Notes: generated by a model from the letters alone, not told the origin. A stretch of 64,000 nt of DNA from Deinococcus alpinitundrae (GCF_009982895.1 NZ_WXZL01000010.1:1-64000), one strand, 5' to 3'; counted from the first letter of the stretch, positions 21,641 to 31,730 are shown. Made by a program: numbers and translations.

Positions 21641-22316
21641 ATTGTCCCGGCGTACCCGGCCAGCCCAGAAAGCTGTCCTGATCGCGGCTGAGCTGTTCGG
21701 TCTGGGACGGTGCGGTTTGAAACGCTAGCACCGCCAGCGTGCAGGCCGTTTCCTCCTCGCGGACGCCCTCGGCCTGGGCCTCATCAAGCAGGGCGCTGAG
21801 GGCGCGGACCAGCTGCTGATACCGGGCCGGGGTCAGGCGCAGGGTCAGCACATCGGTGTGGGCAGGGTACGACTCGTCTGAAGTCGGATACGGCAACTGA
21901 TCGAGTGTGGCGGGCTGCTCGGTGCTCCCAAAGCCGTAGACATCCTCCTCACCCGCTTTCAGGCTGCGCCACGAGCGCTCGTAGGCGTCCAGAAAAGCGC
22001 TGGAGAGCCGGTGCATGGTGGACACACCGCTGCTGGCCTCATCGCCTGGCGGCAATTCGCACGGGACCCGGAATTCACGGGCGGCGAGCTGATACAGCAC
22101 TTTCCCGCCCTCGCGCCGCACCTCGAACAGTAGGCCCAGGGCGGCCAACTTGTGGACGTGGTGGTGCGCCAGATTTGCCGCCATGCCCAAGCGCGGAGCC
22201 ACGTCGCTGGGCGACAGGGGCGTGATGAAGTGCGCCAGGAAGCCGCTGCGTTGCCGCAGGGCACGGGCGGCGGCAAGGTCGGTGACGCGCCGCTGCTCAA
22301 GCTGAGTTCGGGTCAT
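21639..22316 (-). CDS. ArsR-like winged-helix regulator
   Basis: A 225-residue protein whose N-terminal ~90 residues form a winged helix: L-S-P-S-D-V-A-P-R-L-G-M, A-N-L-A-H-H-H-V-H-K-L (recognition helix), then L-G-L-L-F-E-V-R-R-E-G-G-K-V-L-Y-Q-L (wing). The C-terminal half has no recognised domain and contains Y-G-F-G, a negatively charged stretch and L-S-R-D-Q. It converges on the acyl-CoA dehydrogenase gene and is divergent from the kinase gene, so either could be its target. ATG 22316 is chosen over GTG 22322; no clear ribosome site. Confidence 0.72.
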   Translation of the reverse strand: MTRTQLEQRRVTDLAAARALRQRSGFLAHFITPLSPSDVAPRLGMAANLAHHHVHKLAALGLLFEVRREGGKVLYQLAAREFRVPCELPPGDEASSGVSTMHRLSSAFLDAYERSWRSLKAGEEDVYGFGSTEQPATLDQLPYPTSDESYPAHTDVLTLRLTPARYQQLVRALSALLDEAQAEGVREEETACTLAVLAFQTAPSQTEQLSRDQDSFLGWPGTPGQ

Positions 22317-22456
22317 GCCCACAGCTTGCCGCTTTGCCTTTCAGTGGGCGAGTGGGTGGACTGAAACACCCCAGCGCAACTGACTGCAAGCTGATTGGAA
22401 CTGACCGGAGAGACAGAATGTACGGTCTTGAATGGTCTATGTCAGACGCGGCAGGA

Positions 22457-22462
22457 TAGTGT
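22457..22462 (+). promoter_or_regulatory. -10 element, leaderless kinase mRNA
   Basis: TAGTGT, five bases before the ATG at 22468. Confidence 0.45.
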
Positions 22463-22467
22463 GAGGA

Positions 22468-23205
22468 ATGTCCCTTGCAGGCACCCGCGTGGCCGACCAC
22501 TACACTTTGCTACGCCCGCTGGGTCAGGGAGCGTCGAGCCGGGTGTATCTGGCGGTGGGTGACGACGGCAAAGCGTACACCGTCAAGCTGTTTTCCGCTG
22601 GACTCACGGCACACGCCGAGCGCGAGGCGAGCATGCGGGTGCGCGCGCCGCATCTGGCCGAGGTGGTGGCACAGGGCGAGGTCGCGGGACAGCCCGCCGT
22701 AGTGCTGCGCTTCAGCCGGGGTCAGGAACTGTTCTCGCGCTACCGCGCCCGCCCGGCTCTGACGCACGAGCGCCACGCCTACCTGCGCACGCTGAGCGAT
22801 GTGCTTGAAGCACTGGTGGCCATGCACGCGGGCGGCTGGCTGCACCGCGACGTGAAGGCAGACAACATTCTGGTACAGCCCAGCGGCGAGGCCCAGTTGC
22901 TCGACTACGACCTCTCGGGGCCGCTCTACGAGATTTTCGACGCACCGCTGTGCATCGGCACGGCAGCTTTTCAGTCGCCCGAAGCCCGGCTTGGTGCAGT
23001 GTTGGGACCGCAGAGCGATCTCTACAGCGTCGGCGTGCTGCTTTACTGGGGGCTGTGCGGCGCACTCCCTGAGGGTCCCCACCCGCATTTCAACGCCGGG
23101 CCGCTGGGGGCGCTGTGCCGCCGCCTGCTCGACCCCGATCCGGCTCGTCGGCCGGGCGACGCCGAGCAGGTGAGAAGCGAGCTGCTGAGACTGGAGCTGG
23201 ACTGA
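22468..23205 (+). CDS. Small soluble Ser/Thr protein kinase
   Basis: A Hanks-type kinase domain of 245 residues and nothing else: no membrane segment or sensor domain. The glycine-rich loop is G-Q-G-A-S-S-R-V, ATP lysine K40, catalytic loop H-R-D-V-K-A-D-N (H126-D128-N133) and metal-binding D-Y-D (146-148) in place of DFG. The APE-like motif reads Q-S-P-E and a subdomain IX stretch S-D-L-Y-S-V-G follows. All main catalytic residues are present, so it should be active. Targets unknown. Starts at ATG 22468, leaderless. Confidence 0.9.
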   Translation: MSLAGTRVADHYTLLRPLGQGASSRVYLAVGDDGKAYTVKLFSAGLTAHAEREASMRVRAPHLAEVVAQGEVAGQPAVVLRFSRGQELFSRYRARPALTHERHAYLRTLSDVLEALVAMHAGGWLHRDVKADNILVQPSGEAQLLDYDLSGPLYEIFDAPLCIGTAAFQSPEARLGAVLGPQSDLYSVGVLLYWGLCGALPEGPHPHFNAGPLGALCRRLLDPDPARRPGDAEQVRSELLRLELD

Positions 23206-23221
23206 GTTCGGTGAGCGGCGG

Positions 23222-23671
23222 CTACAGGTACACCCGCGCCACCGTTTCCGCCGTCGCGGCGGGCTTGTCCTGCCCCTCGATCTCTATGGTGTTGAGCAAA
23301 GTCAGTTGCAGGTAACCGCTGCCCTGCTCGACCGCTTGCAGCACGGCGCGGTTGCGCAGGCGGCGGCCGACCCGCACCGGAGCGACAAAGCGCACCCGGC
23401 CCAGGCCGTAGTTGACCACCATTTTCGCGCCTTCCAGTTGCAGGCTGCCGCCCAGGTTGGCGAACTCACCGGCCAGCAGGGACAGGGTCAGGAAGCCGTG
23501 GGCGATGGGACCACCGAAGGGCGTCTGGGCGGCCTTTTCCGGGTCAACGTGAATAAACTGGTGGTCTCCGGTGGCGTCGGCAAAGGCATTGACGCGCGCC
23601 TGGGTGATCGGCACCCACTCGGAGAGAGCAATCTGCTGGCCGATCAGCGCTTGAAGTTCGCTCGGTTGCAT
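23222..23671 (-). CDS. MaoC family (R)-specific enoyl-CoA hydratase
   Basis: Hot-dog-fold hydratase of 149 residues, the single-domain length. The hydratase 2 motif is A-T-G-D-H-Q-F-I-H-V-D with catalytic D36 and H41, followed by G-G-P-I-A-H-G-F-L-T. It interconverts trans-2-enoyl-CoA and (R)-3-hydroxyacyl-CoA, linking beta-oxidation to (R)-hydroxyacyl products such as polyhydroxyalkanoate precursors; no PHA synthase is in view. GGAG precedes ATG 23671. It is the last gene of the leftward cluster from 28679. Confidence 0.9.
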   Translation of the reverse strand: MQPSELQALIGQQIALSEWVPITQARVNAFADATGDHQFIHVDPEKAAQTPFGGPIAHGFLTLSLLAGEFANLGGSLQLEGAKMVVNYGLGRVRFVAPVRVGRRLRNRAVLQAVEQGSGYLQLTLLNTIEIEGQDKPAATAETVARVYL

Positions 23672-23750
23672 ATCAGGACTCCGTGAATCTTCGTGGATGG
23701 GTTCGCTCGGCAGGTTCGCGGCGCAGATGTGACGGCTATGCACTGATACT

Positions 23751-24200
23751 TTAGGAGCGCGTCCCGATGACGGCAATGGTCGCCAGCGCCGTCGCCACAT
23801 GGGTGTCCTGAGCGCCGCTGACGGCGTATACGTCCGAGCGCACGATGACCTGCTGCTTTCCAGCGCGCAGCACCTCGCCCCGCGCCCACAACAACTCACC
23901 ACGTGCCGCCGTCAGAAAGTTGAGCTTGTATTCGGCGGTTACCACGTCGCCCGTCAGGCTGGCCGCCGCCCAGGCGCTCACGGTATCGGCCAGGTAGCCG
24001 ATGACGGCTCCATGCGCCTGGCCGTGGTGCTGGGTGAGATCGGTGCGCAAATCGAGTTCGATCTCGACGGTACCTTCCTTAAACGAGCGCAGGCGCACAC
24101 CGATCCAGCGGGAATAGGCGCTGCCTTCCAACCCCAGCCTGGTAAGCAGCCTCGCGCCCTCACTGTCCAGTCCAGAACCAGTCAGGTCAGCCCCACTCAT
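23751..24200 (-). CDS. PaaI-type acyl-CoA thioesterase
   Basis: Hot-dog thioesterase of 149 residues. The active-site helix motif is H-H-G-Q-A-H-G-A-V-I-G-Y-L-A-D-T, close to the H-x-G-x-x-x-x-x-x-D/E pattern of the PaaI/DUF4442 families. It hydrolyses acyl- or aryl-CoA thioesters and may release CoA when intermediates of the neighbouring enzymes build up. Its ATG overlaps the SDR stop by 4 bases (ATGA), so the two are translationally coupled. Confidence 0.88.
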   Translation of the reverse strand: MSGADLTGSGLDSEGARLLTRLGLEGSAYSRWIGVRLRSFKEGTVEIELDLRTDLTQHHGQAHGAVIGYLADTVSAWAAASLTGDVVTAEYKLNFLTAARGELLWARGEVLRAGKQQVIVRSDVYAVSGAQDTHVATALATIAVIGTRS

Positions 24201-24973
24201 ATCAGCATGGCTCCGCCGTCCACCGCGATGTTCTGCCCGGTCATGAAAGCTGAGGCGTCGCTCGACAGCAGCAGGGCCAGGCCCTTGAGGTCCTGCTCGT
24301 TGCCGATGCGGCCCAGCGGCGTGGCGGCCAGAATGCGCTGCATGCCGTAGTCGAGCGTGCCTTTGGTCATCTTGGTCGGGAAGTAGCCGGGGCAGATGCT
24401 ATTGACCGTGATGCCGTGCGGTGCCCACTCGGCGGCCAGGGTGCGGGTCAGGTTGACGACGCCGCCCTTGGAGGTGTTGTAGGCCAGCGTGGGAATCATG
24501 CCCATGCCGTTGCCCTGAAGTCCGGCCACCGAGGCCACGTTGACGATGCGCCCGGACTTGCGCGGCAGCATCGACAGCTTGCCCACCGCCTGTGTCACCA
24601 GAAACAGCCCGTTGATATTCAGGTTGATGACCTTTTCCCAGGCTTCCAGCGGGTGCTCCTCGGTTTTTGCGCCCCAGGTGGTTCCGGCGTTGTTGACCAG
24701 AATGTCGATCTGCCCCCAGGCGTCCAAGATCTGCTGCACCATCGGCTCCACGCTGGCGTAGTCGCTTAAGTCATTGCGAATCACCATGACTTCCACGCCG
24801 AGGCCCTCCAGATGGGCTTTGGCCTCGTCGAGTTCGTTTTGCTTGCGGGCGGTCAGCACCACTTTCGCGCCGTACTCACCGAGTGCCTCGGCGATTTGTA
24901 GGCCCAGGCCGCGCGAGCCACCGGTGATGAGGGCGATTTTACCGCTGAGGTCGAACAGGGGTTTGAGTGGCAT
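24197..24973 (-). CDS. Short-chain dehydrogenase/reductase
   Basis: Classical SDR of 258 residues. The cofactor loop is T-G-G-S-R-G-L-G (about 17-24), then N-N-A-G, catalytic Ser in V-A-S-V-A-G and Y-N-T-S-K (Tyr and Lys), and the C-terminal I-A-V-D-G-G. The lack of an acidic residue right after the loop together with T-A-R-K leaves NADP(H) likely. AAGGAG precedes ATG 24973. In the operon with thioesterase, hydratase and acyl-CoA dehydrogenase it probably handles a hydroxyacyl/ketoacyl pair. Confidence 0.91.
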   Translation of the reverse strand: MPLKPLFDLSGKIALITGGSRGLGLQIAEALGEYGAKVVLTARKQNELDEAKAHLEGLGVEVMVIRNDLSDYASVEPMVQQILDAWGQIDILVNNAGTTWGAKTEEHPLEAWEKVINLNINGLFLVTQAVGKLSMLPRKSGRIVNVASVAGLQGNGMGMIPTLAYNTSKGGVVNLTRTLAAEWAPHGITVNSICPGYFPTKMTKGTLDYGMQRILAATPLGRIGNEQDLKGLALLLSSDASAFMTGQNIAVDGGAMLI

Positions 24974-25000
24974 GGGTTCTCCTTTGAGTTGAAGAGGGAA

Positions 25001-25420
25001 TTAGAAAAGTCGGTACCTGGCCCGGGCCAGCTCGAAGCCGTGACCGTCGCGGTTGGAGCAGCGCACGCCCGCTGTGCTGGAGACGCAATTGATGCCGCCG
25101 CGCCGCCAGACCTGACCGTAGGCCAGCACGGGCCGCGCCAGATCGACCACGGTGTCGCCGTGGCAGGTGAAGTAAGGTTTGCCATTGTCGTCCAGGCCCA
25201 GCGAATCTCCCCAGGCCAGCGTGCAGTCGGCAGGCTGACGCGGGGCCTTGAACGCCGGTTCCAACACGTCGCAGCGCAGCGTGAAGGCCGGGCCGTCGGG
25301 AGCGAACTGACATTGCAGCCTCTTTGACGGCAGCGAGAAGCCGTCGTCCAGCGAAGTACTCTGCGCCGAGGCCGTCGCGCACCCCAGACCCAGCACCACC
25401 AGCAGCAGCCACGGTTTCAT
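25001..25420 (-). CDS. Secreted protein with DUF6636-like domain
   Basis: A 139-residue exported protein. Signal peptide residues 1-19 end T-A-S-A before Q20. The mature part has the DUF6636 pattern: cysteines in L-Q-C-Q-F, L-R-C-D-V, A-D-C-T-L, F-T-C-H-G-D-T, I-N-C-V-S-S and V-R-C-S-N-R-D-G-H-G-F, probably forming disulfides. Function unknown. The ATG overlaps the stop of the upstream hydrolase gene (ATGA). It is odd company for acyl-CoA enzymes. Confidence 0.78.
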   Translation of the reverse strand: MKPWLLLVVLGLGCATASAQSTSLDDGFSLPSKRLQCQFAPDGPAFTLRCDVLEPAFKAPRQPADCTLAWGDSLGLDDNGKPYFTCHGDTVVDLARPVLAYGQVWRRGGINCVSSTAGVRCSNRDGHGFELARARYRLF

Positions 25421-26238
25421 TTGCTCGCCTCCAATTGCTCGTCCAGGAAGCCGCGCACATGCCGCAGAAACTCGCTGCGCCGCTCGATCTGCGGCATGTG
25501 CCCGGTCTGCGGGTAGATCTTGAGCCGCGCGCCAGGAATGCCGTCCACGAGGCGCTGGGCGTTGGGCAGCGGAATCAGGTCGTCGGTTTCGCCGTGCAGA
25601 ATCAGCGTCGGCACCTCGATCTGGGCGAGGTCGGCGCTGGTGTCGTGGCTGCGAATAGACCGGAACTGACGCTTGTAGCTCTCGGCGCTCTGGGGGTGGA
25701 TGCGGGCATTGTGTTCGGCCATGTCGAAGGCGGCAGGGTCGCGCTCCACTAGGCCGTCAGCGGCCATCAGGGCCAGGGCCTGCCGCGCCCGCTGGCCCGC
25801 CTCGATCTCGGCAGACAGAAACAGGGCCTCTCTCCCGCGCTCGGTGGCCGGGGTGCTGGCCGCACCGCCGGGGGTAGTGGACACCAGCACCAGCCCACAC
25901 ACCAGTTCGGGGTGGCGCAGGGCCAGCTGCTGCGCGACCATGCCGCCCATGCTCAGGCCCACCACGAACACCGGGCCGCTGCCGAGCGCCCGCAGAAACG
26001 CGGCGGCGTCGTCGGCCAGATCAGGCAGGGTGTAGGCGTCCTCGACTTTCTCGGAATCGCCAGTGTCGCGGTGATCGGGCGAGAGCGCCCGGTACGCCTG
26101 ACCGATCTCGTCCACGACCTGTTGCCAGCCAAGCCGCGAGCCGCCCAGCCACGCCAGAAAGAGCACTGTGGCGCGGGGGTGAGCGGGCGAGACTTCGGTG
26201 TAAGCGACCCTGCGCCCATCAATCTGAATAGCGTTCAA
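25417..26238 (-). CDS. Alpha/beta hydrolase
   Basis: A 273-residue hydrolase with nucleophile elbow G-L-S-M-G-G, H-G-E-T-D-D-L-I-P (acid) and T-G-H-M-P-Q-I-E (histidine). It resembles 3-oxoadipate enol-lactonase/haloperoxidase-like members. The start is TTG 26238: AGGAGG stands five bases before it, and it overlaps the previous stop in TTGA. The much longer open frame upstream is only a GC shadow. Substrate unknown. Confidence 0.86.
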   Translation of the reverse strand: MNAIQIDGRRVAYTEVSPAHPRATVLFLAWLGGSRLGWQQVVDEIGQAYRALSPDHRDTGDSEKVEDAYTLPDLADDAAAFLRALGSGPVFVVGLSMGGMVAQQLALRHPELVCGLVLVSTTPGGAASTPATERGREALFLSAEIEAGQRARQALALMAADGLVERDPAAFDMAEHNARIHPQSAESYKRQFRSIRSHDTSADLAQIEVPTLILHGETDDLIPLPNAQRLVDGIPGARLKIYPQTGHMPQIERRSEFLRHVRGFLDEQLEASK

Positions 26239-26873
26239 TTGAACCTCCTGAGTGCACCGGCAATGCCCACAAGTCGCCGCACTGCCGTCAGCGCGGCTCC
26301 CACCACGATGATCCACAGCACCACGCCCGGAATCTGGACCGCCCAGGCGGCGGGCACCACCGCGCACAGCCCTGCGCCTGCGGTGACCAGGGCCATGCGC
26401 TGCGGCTTGGCCAGCGGGCCGCGAAAATCGCTGGGCGCACCCGCAGCGCGGCCCACCGCCCGGATATAAGCGGTGCTCATCGCCGCCAGCGCCGCCGCGA
26501 GGCCCAGCGCCAGATTTCCAGCCGCCCAGCCCAGCCCCAGCACAATCGCGGTGTCCGAGACCCGGTCCGGCACCTCGTTGAAGAGTTCGCCCACCGGGGA
26601 AGCCACGCCGCGCCCGATGGCGACCATGCCGTCGAGCAGGTTGGCCAGCAGACGAAGCTGCACCAACGCGCCGCCGAGCAGCCACCATGCCCAGGCCGCG
26701 CCAGGCGGCGACGCCGCGAGCGCGAAGCAGCCCCCAGCCAGCAGCGCCGAGCCCATCCCGGCCAGCGAGACGGCGTTGGCCGAGGCCTGCCGGGCAATCA
26801 GCCAGGCCGCCAGCCGCTGCGCCGGACCGGAGTCGCGGGCGGCGATGGGGCGGCGCTCTCCCCCGTTGGTCAC
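26235..26873 (-). CDS. CDP-alcohol phosphatidyltransferase family protein
   Basis: Integral membrane protein of 212 residues with about six hydrophobic segments. It would join a CDP-activated group to an alcohol in phospholipid synthesis. The family motif D-x2-D-G-x2-A-R...G-x3-D-x3-D is altered: here N-L-L-D-G-M-V-A-I, then G-E-L-F-N-E-V-P-D-R-V-S-D. Only some aspartates are kept, a pattern I recall in a distinct subfamily. GTG start at 26873, nine bases after the acyl-CoA dehydrogenase stop, without a good ribosome site, so probably coupled. Confidence 0.83.
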   Translation of the reverse strand: MTNGGERRPIAARDSGPAQRLAAWLIARQASANAVSLAGMGSALLAGGCFALAASPPGAAWAWWLLGGALVQLRLLANLLDGMVAIGRGVASPVGELFNEVPDRVSDTAIVLGLGWAAGNLALGLAAALAAMSTAYIRAVGRAAGAPSDFRGPLAKPQRMALVTAGAGLCAVVPAAWAVQIPGVVLWIIVVGAALTAVRRLVGIAGALRRFN

Positions 26874-26882
26874 CGGCGGGCC

Positions 26883-28679
26883 TTAGAACCAGGCACTCTG
26901 CATGTCGTGGGTGGTGGAATCGGCGCTGGCCAGCAGGTCGGTGTGAAACTTGATCTTGGGCAGCTCGTAGACGGCAAAGAAGTGGGCGGCCTGGAGTTTA
27001 CCCTGGTAGAAATCGGCGTCGTCACCCCTGGCACTGGGCAAGGCCCTGGCTGCCGCGCTGGCCTGCCGCAGCCACATCCAGCCGATGACGGTGTGGCCGA
27101 GCGCTTCCAGGGCGCTGTTGGCATTCGCCAGAAACAGATCCGGGCCGAGCTGGGGCGCTTTGCCGAGAATCGTCTGGAAGGCACTGCGGCACTCGTCAAT
27201 CGCTGTTTGCAGCGCGTCGCGAATCTCCACCACGCCGTCCAGCGCCTCGGACGCCTGAAGGTCGGCCTGCATCTTTTCCAGCAAGACGACCAGACCTCGC
27301 CCGCCTGCCTGCGAGAGCTTGCGGCCCAGCAAGTCGTTGCCCTGAATGCCCTCGGTGCCCTCGTGGATGGGGTTGAGGCGATTGTCGCGGTAATACATCT
27401 CGACCGGATAATCGCGGGTATAGCCTGCGCCGCCCATCACCTGAATGGCGTCGGATAAGCTCTCCTGGCTGTACTTGCTGGGCCAGGACTTGACGATGGG
27501 CGTGAGCAGATCGAGCAGCAGGTCGTTGTCGGCCTTCTGGTCTTCCGGCCCGGTCTGAATCTCGTCCACCAGCGCTGAGGCGTAAAGGCCCAGGCTCAAA
27601 CCGCCCTCCACGAACGATTTCTGGCGCAGCAGCAGCCGCTTCACGTCGGCGTGGTCAATGATGGACACCATGCCGCTGCCGGGGTCCTTGTTGCTGGCGT
27701 GCCTGCCCTGCTTACGCTCACGGGCGTACTCCAGGCTGGCGAGGTATCCGGCGTAGCCGAGCATCACCGCGCCCATGCCCACGCCGATGCGGGCCTCGTT
27801 CATCATCCGGAACATGTAGGCCAGGCCGCGCCCCGCCTCGCCCAGCAGTTCGCCCACCGTCTCGCCGCCCTCGCCGAAGTTGAGCAGGGTGTTGGTGGTG
27901 CCCCGGTAGCCCATCTTGTGGTTGAGGCCCGCCAGCACGACATTATTGGACTCGCCGACTTTGCCGTCCTCGGTCACCTGGTAGCGCGGCACGATGAACA
28001 AGCTGATGCCCTTGACCCCCGCTGGAGCGCCCTTGATGCGGGCCAGCACCAGATGGACGATGTTCTCCGAGAGTTCGTGCTCGCCGCCGGAAATCCACAT
28101 CTTCGTGCCGGAGATGTTGTAGCTGCCGTCGTCTCTGGGCGTGGCGGACGTGGTGATGTCGGCCAGCCCGCTTCCGGCGTGCGGCTCGCTGAGGGCCATC
28201 GTCCCGAACCAACGCCCTTCCAGCAGCGGCAGCATGTACTTTTGCTGCTGCGCCTCGGAAGCGAACTCGCGCTGCAAGTTGGCGTTGCCGATGGTCAGGA
28301 ACGCGTAGCCGCTGCTGCCCACATTGGCGGCCTGAAAGTGTGCCTGCACCGCCTGAAGCACCACCCAGGGCAGTTGCAGGCCGCCGAGTTCCTCGTCGTG
28401 GTGGGCGCTGAAAAATCCGGCGTCACGAAAAGCGTTGACCGCCGCCTGCACGCCCGGCACCAGCCGCACCTTGCCGCCCTCGATGTGCGGCTCGTTGAGA
28501 TCGGCCTCGCGGGCGTGGTTGGCAAAATACTTTTCGGCCACGTTGTAGGCCAGCGCCAGCACGTCGTCATACACCTCACGGGAATGCTCGGCAAAGCGCG
28601 GGCGGCTCGGCAGAGAAGCGGTGTCGAGCACCTCGTAGAGCTGAAACTGCAAATCGCGTTTGGAGAGAAATGGGGCCAC
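26883..28679 (-). CDS. Acyl-CoA dehydrogenase (long type), first gene of cluster
   Basis: FAD-dependent acyl-CoA dehydrogenase of 598 residues, same architecture as the enzyme at 19762-21588. It has the N-terminal module, A-L-S-E-P-H-A-G-S-G-L-A-D, I-S-G-T-K-M-W-I-S-G-G-E-H, and P-I-H-E-G-T-E-G-I-Q-G-N-D-L with the family glutamate, plus the extra C-terminal domain. It starts at ATG 28679 with AGGAGG about seven bases upstream. It heads a leftward cluster running to 23222. A perfect 15-bp palindrome lies 82 bp upstream, matching the one before fadB. Confidence 0.93.
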   Translation of the reverse strand: MAPFLSKRDLQFQLYEVLDTASLPSRPRFAEHSREVYDDVLALAYNVAEKYFANHAREADLNEPHIEGGKVRLVPGVQAAVNAFRDAGFFSAHHDEELGGLQLPWVVLQAVQAHFQAANVGSSGYAFLTIGNANLQREFASEAQQQKYMLPLLEGRWFGTMALSEPHAGSGLADITTSATPRDDGSYNISGTKMWISGGEHELSENIVHLVLARIKGAPAGVKGISLFIVPRYQVTEDGKVGESNNVVLAGLNHKMGYRGTTNTLLNFGEGGETVGELLGEAGRGLAYMFRMMNEARIGVGMGAVMLGYAGYLASLEYARERKQGRHASNKDPGSGMVSIIDHADVKRLLLRQKSFVEGGLSLGLYASALVDEIQTGPEDQKADNDLLLDLLTPIVKSWPSKYSQESLSDAIQVMGGAGYTRDYPVEMYYRDNRLNPIHEGTEGIQGNDLLGRKLSQAGGRGLVVLLEKMQADLQASEALDGVVEIRDALQTAIDECRSAFQTILGKAPQLGPDLFLANANSALEALGHTVIGWMWLRQASAAARALPSARGDDADFYQGKLQAAHFFAVYELPKIKFHTDLLASADSTTHDMQSAWF

Positions 28680-29027
28680 GGAAAGAATCCTCCTGACAGG
28701 TCGGGGCGCGGGTGGGGCTGGGGCAGCTTGAGCACGCCAAGTCTAGCGCAGACGCGGCGCACCTGTCTGACAGGTCACAGGCGCATCCGATTGGGCGTTG
28801 GGGCTAGGCAACCCAGCAGACCCACTCTTGCACTTGCGAAATTTCACGAATGCGGACGCGACCCGACCCAGGGTGCCGCCCAGAAGTGCTCCCGCACCTT
28901 GCTCCCAGCTCCACCCTCCACCCTTTTCCAGCCGGGAGCGGGCGTGTAGGCTGAGCGTAGTCCTGTTCCTCTATCCCCTTCACCCCATACCGGCCCCGGC
29001 GTTTTGCCACCGGCCCCAGGAGTCCCG
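28680..29027. other. Divergent intergenic region of acyl-CoA cluster and alcohol dehydrogenase
   Basis: A 348-bp region without a convincing gene. It contains the AGGAGG ribosome site for the leftward gene, the 15-bp palindrome at 28761-28775, a second copy of CTGACAGGTC at 28693-28702, and near its right end the AGGAG of the dehydrogenase gene. Confidence 0.6.
28761..28775. promoter_or_regulatory. Perfect palindromic operator candidate
   Basis: ACCTGTC, T, GACAGGT: 7-bp perfect arms around one base. It is nearly identical to 17621-17635 upstream of fadB. CTGACAGGTC (28767-28776) recurs at 28693-28702, 74 bp away, which may be a half-site next to the ribosome-binding site. Confidence 0.6.
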
Positions 29028-30122
29028 ATGACCTCAGGAAGCGATCTTCACGGCGGCCCCCACCCCAGCGGCAAGATGCGCGGCGTGGTGCTGCCCGGCA
29101 ACCGGACCCTGTCGTGGCGCGAGTCCGACATTCCGGTGCCGGTGGGCCAGCAGGTACTGATCGAGATGAAAGCGTCGAGCCTGTGCGGCAGCGATCTGCG
29201 GGCCATCTACCGGCCCAGCGACCAGGGCCACGGCCCCGAGGCGTACCGGGGCGTCGTCGCCGGGCACGAGCCGTGCGGCGTCATCGTGGCCACCGGGCCG
29301 GACGCGGGGGTCTTCGAGATTGGGGACCGGGTGGTGGTGTACCACATCGGCGGCTGCGGGGTGTGCGCGGCGTGCCGCCGGGGCTACATGATCTCATGCA
29401 GCGACCCGGTTCGGCGGCGGGCCTACGGCTGGCAGCGCGACGGCGGGCATGCGCCCTACCTGCTGGCCGACGCAGCGCATCTGGTGAAGTTGCCGGACGC
29501 GCTGAGTTACGTGGACGGGGCACTGGTGGCCTGCGGCTTCGGCACCGCTTACTCGGCCTGCCTGCGCGCCGCCGTCTCGGGCTGTGACCGGGTGCTGGTC
29601 ACGGGGCTAGGACCGGTGGGCCTGAGCGTCGCCATGCTGGCCCGCGCCATGGGCGCAGCTGTGGTGGGCGTGGAAAGTGTGCCAGAGCGGCGCGAGCTGG
29701 CCCACGCGCTGGGCTTTGCCGATATCGTCTCGCCCTCCGACACGGCGCTGGACGAACTGCTGGCCCTCAGCGGCGGCCAAGGTTTCGAGGTGGCAATCGA
29801 CTGCTCGGGAGCCGAGGCTGCCCGCCACCTGTGTCTGGAAGCCGCCCGCGAGTGGGGCCGGGTGGTGTTCGTGGGTGAAGGCGGCACGGCCTCGTTTGCG
29901 CCTAGCCCGCTCCTGATTCACAAGCAACTGACCCTGCATGGCTCGTGGGTGTGCAGCCTCGGCGAGATGATGCGCCTGGTGGAACTGCTGGAGCGCTGGC
30001 AGCTTCATCCCGAAACCACCGTGACGCACCGCTTCAAGCTGGACCAAGCCCAAGACGCCTACGAACTCTTCGACACCGGCAAGACCGGCAAGGTGGTCAT
30101 CACCTGGGACGAGCCGGTTTAG
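29028..30122 (+). CDS. Zinc-dependent alcohol dehydrogenase (MDR)
   Basis: Medium-chain dehydrogenase of 364 residues. Catalytic zinc ligands are Cys in S-L-C-G-S-D and His-Glu in G-H-E-P-C-G. The structural zinc cysteines are in C-G-V-C-A-A-C plus M-I-S-C. The cofactor loop is V-T-G-L-G-P-V-G-L, followed by V-E-S suggesting NAD. It resembles threonine/sorbitol dehydrogenase-like members; substrate not defined. ATG 29028 has CAGGAG about seven bases upstream and is chosen over the frame start at 29004. Confidence 0.9.
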   Translation: MTSGSDLHGGPHPSGKMRGVVLPGNRTLSWRESDIPVPVGQQVLIEMKASSLCGSDLRAIYRPSDQGHGPEAYRGVVAGHEPCGVIVATGPDAGVFEIGDRVVVYHIGGCGVCAACRRGYMISCSDPVRRRAYGWQRDGGHAPYLLADAAHLVKLPDALSYVDGALVACGFGTAYSACLRAAVSGCDRVLVTGLGPVGLSVAMLARAMGAAVVGVESVPERRELAHALGFADIVSPSDTALDELLALSGGQGFEVAIDCSGAEAARHLCLEAAREWGRVVFVGEGGTASFAPSPLLIHKQLTLHGSWVCSLGEMMRLVELLERWQLHPETTVTHRFKLDQAQDAYELFDTGKTGKVVITWDEPV

Positions 30123-30153
30123 CGGCCACTGGCCTCAAGCCGGGTCGGTGACT

Positions 30154-30630
<477 letters not shown>

Positions 30631-30637
30631 GCGGCTC

Positions 30638-30643
30638 AGTCTA
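30638..30643 (-). promoter_or_regulatory. -10 element, leaderless Nudix mRNA
   Basis: TAGACT on the minus strand, seven bases before the ATG at 30630. Confidence 0.5.
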
Positions 30644-30755
30644 GCGCCGCTGGCGCGCCCCGCCCGGTTGCCAACTTGGCCCGGTTGCCGAGGTAGCCCA
30701 GTCGCCGACTTCATCCAGTTGCACATTTTGCCCAGTTGCTTCACCCGCGCCGCCG

Positions 30756-30761
30756 TACAGT
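30756..30761 (+). promoter_or_regulatory. -10 element, leaderless cysteine synthase mRNA
   Basis: TACAGT, six bases before the ATG at 30768. Confidence 0.5.
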
Positions 30762-30767
30762 GGACGC

Positions 30768-31730
<963 letters not shown>

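Noticed and set aside
25417..26688. 423-residue version of the alpha/beta hydrolase
   Set aside because: The N-terminal part is a shadow of the CDP-alcohol transferase gene; TTG 26238 has an AGGAGG site.
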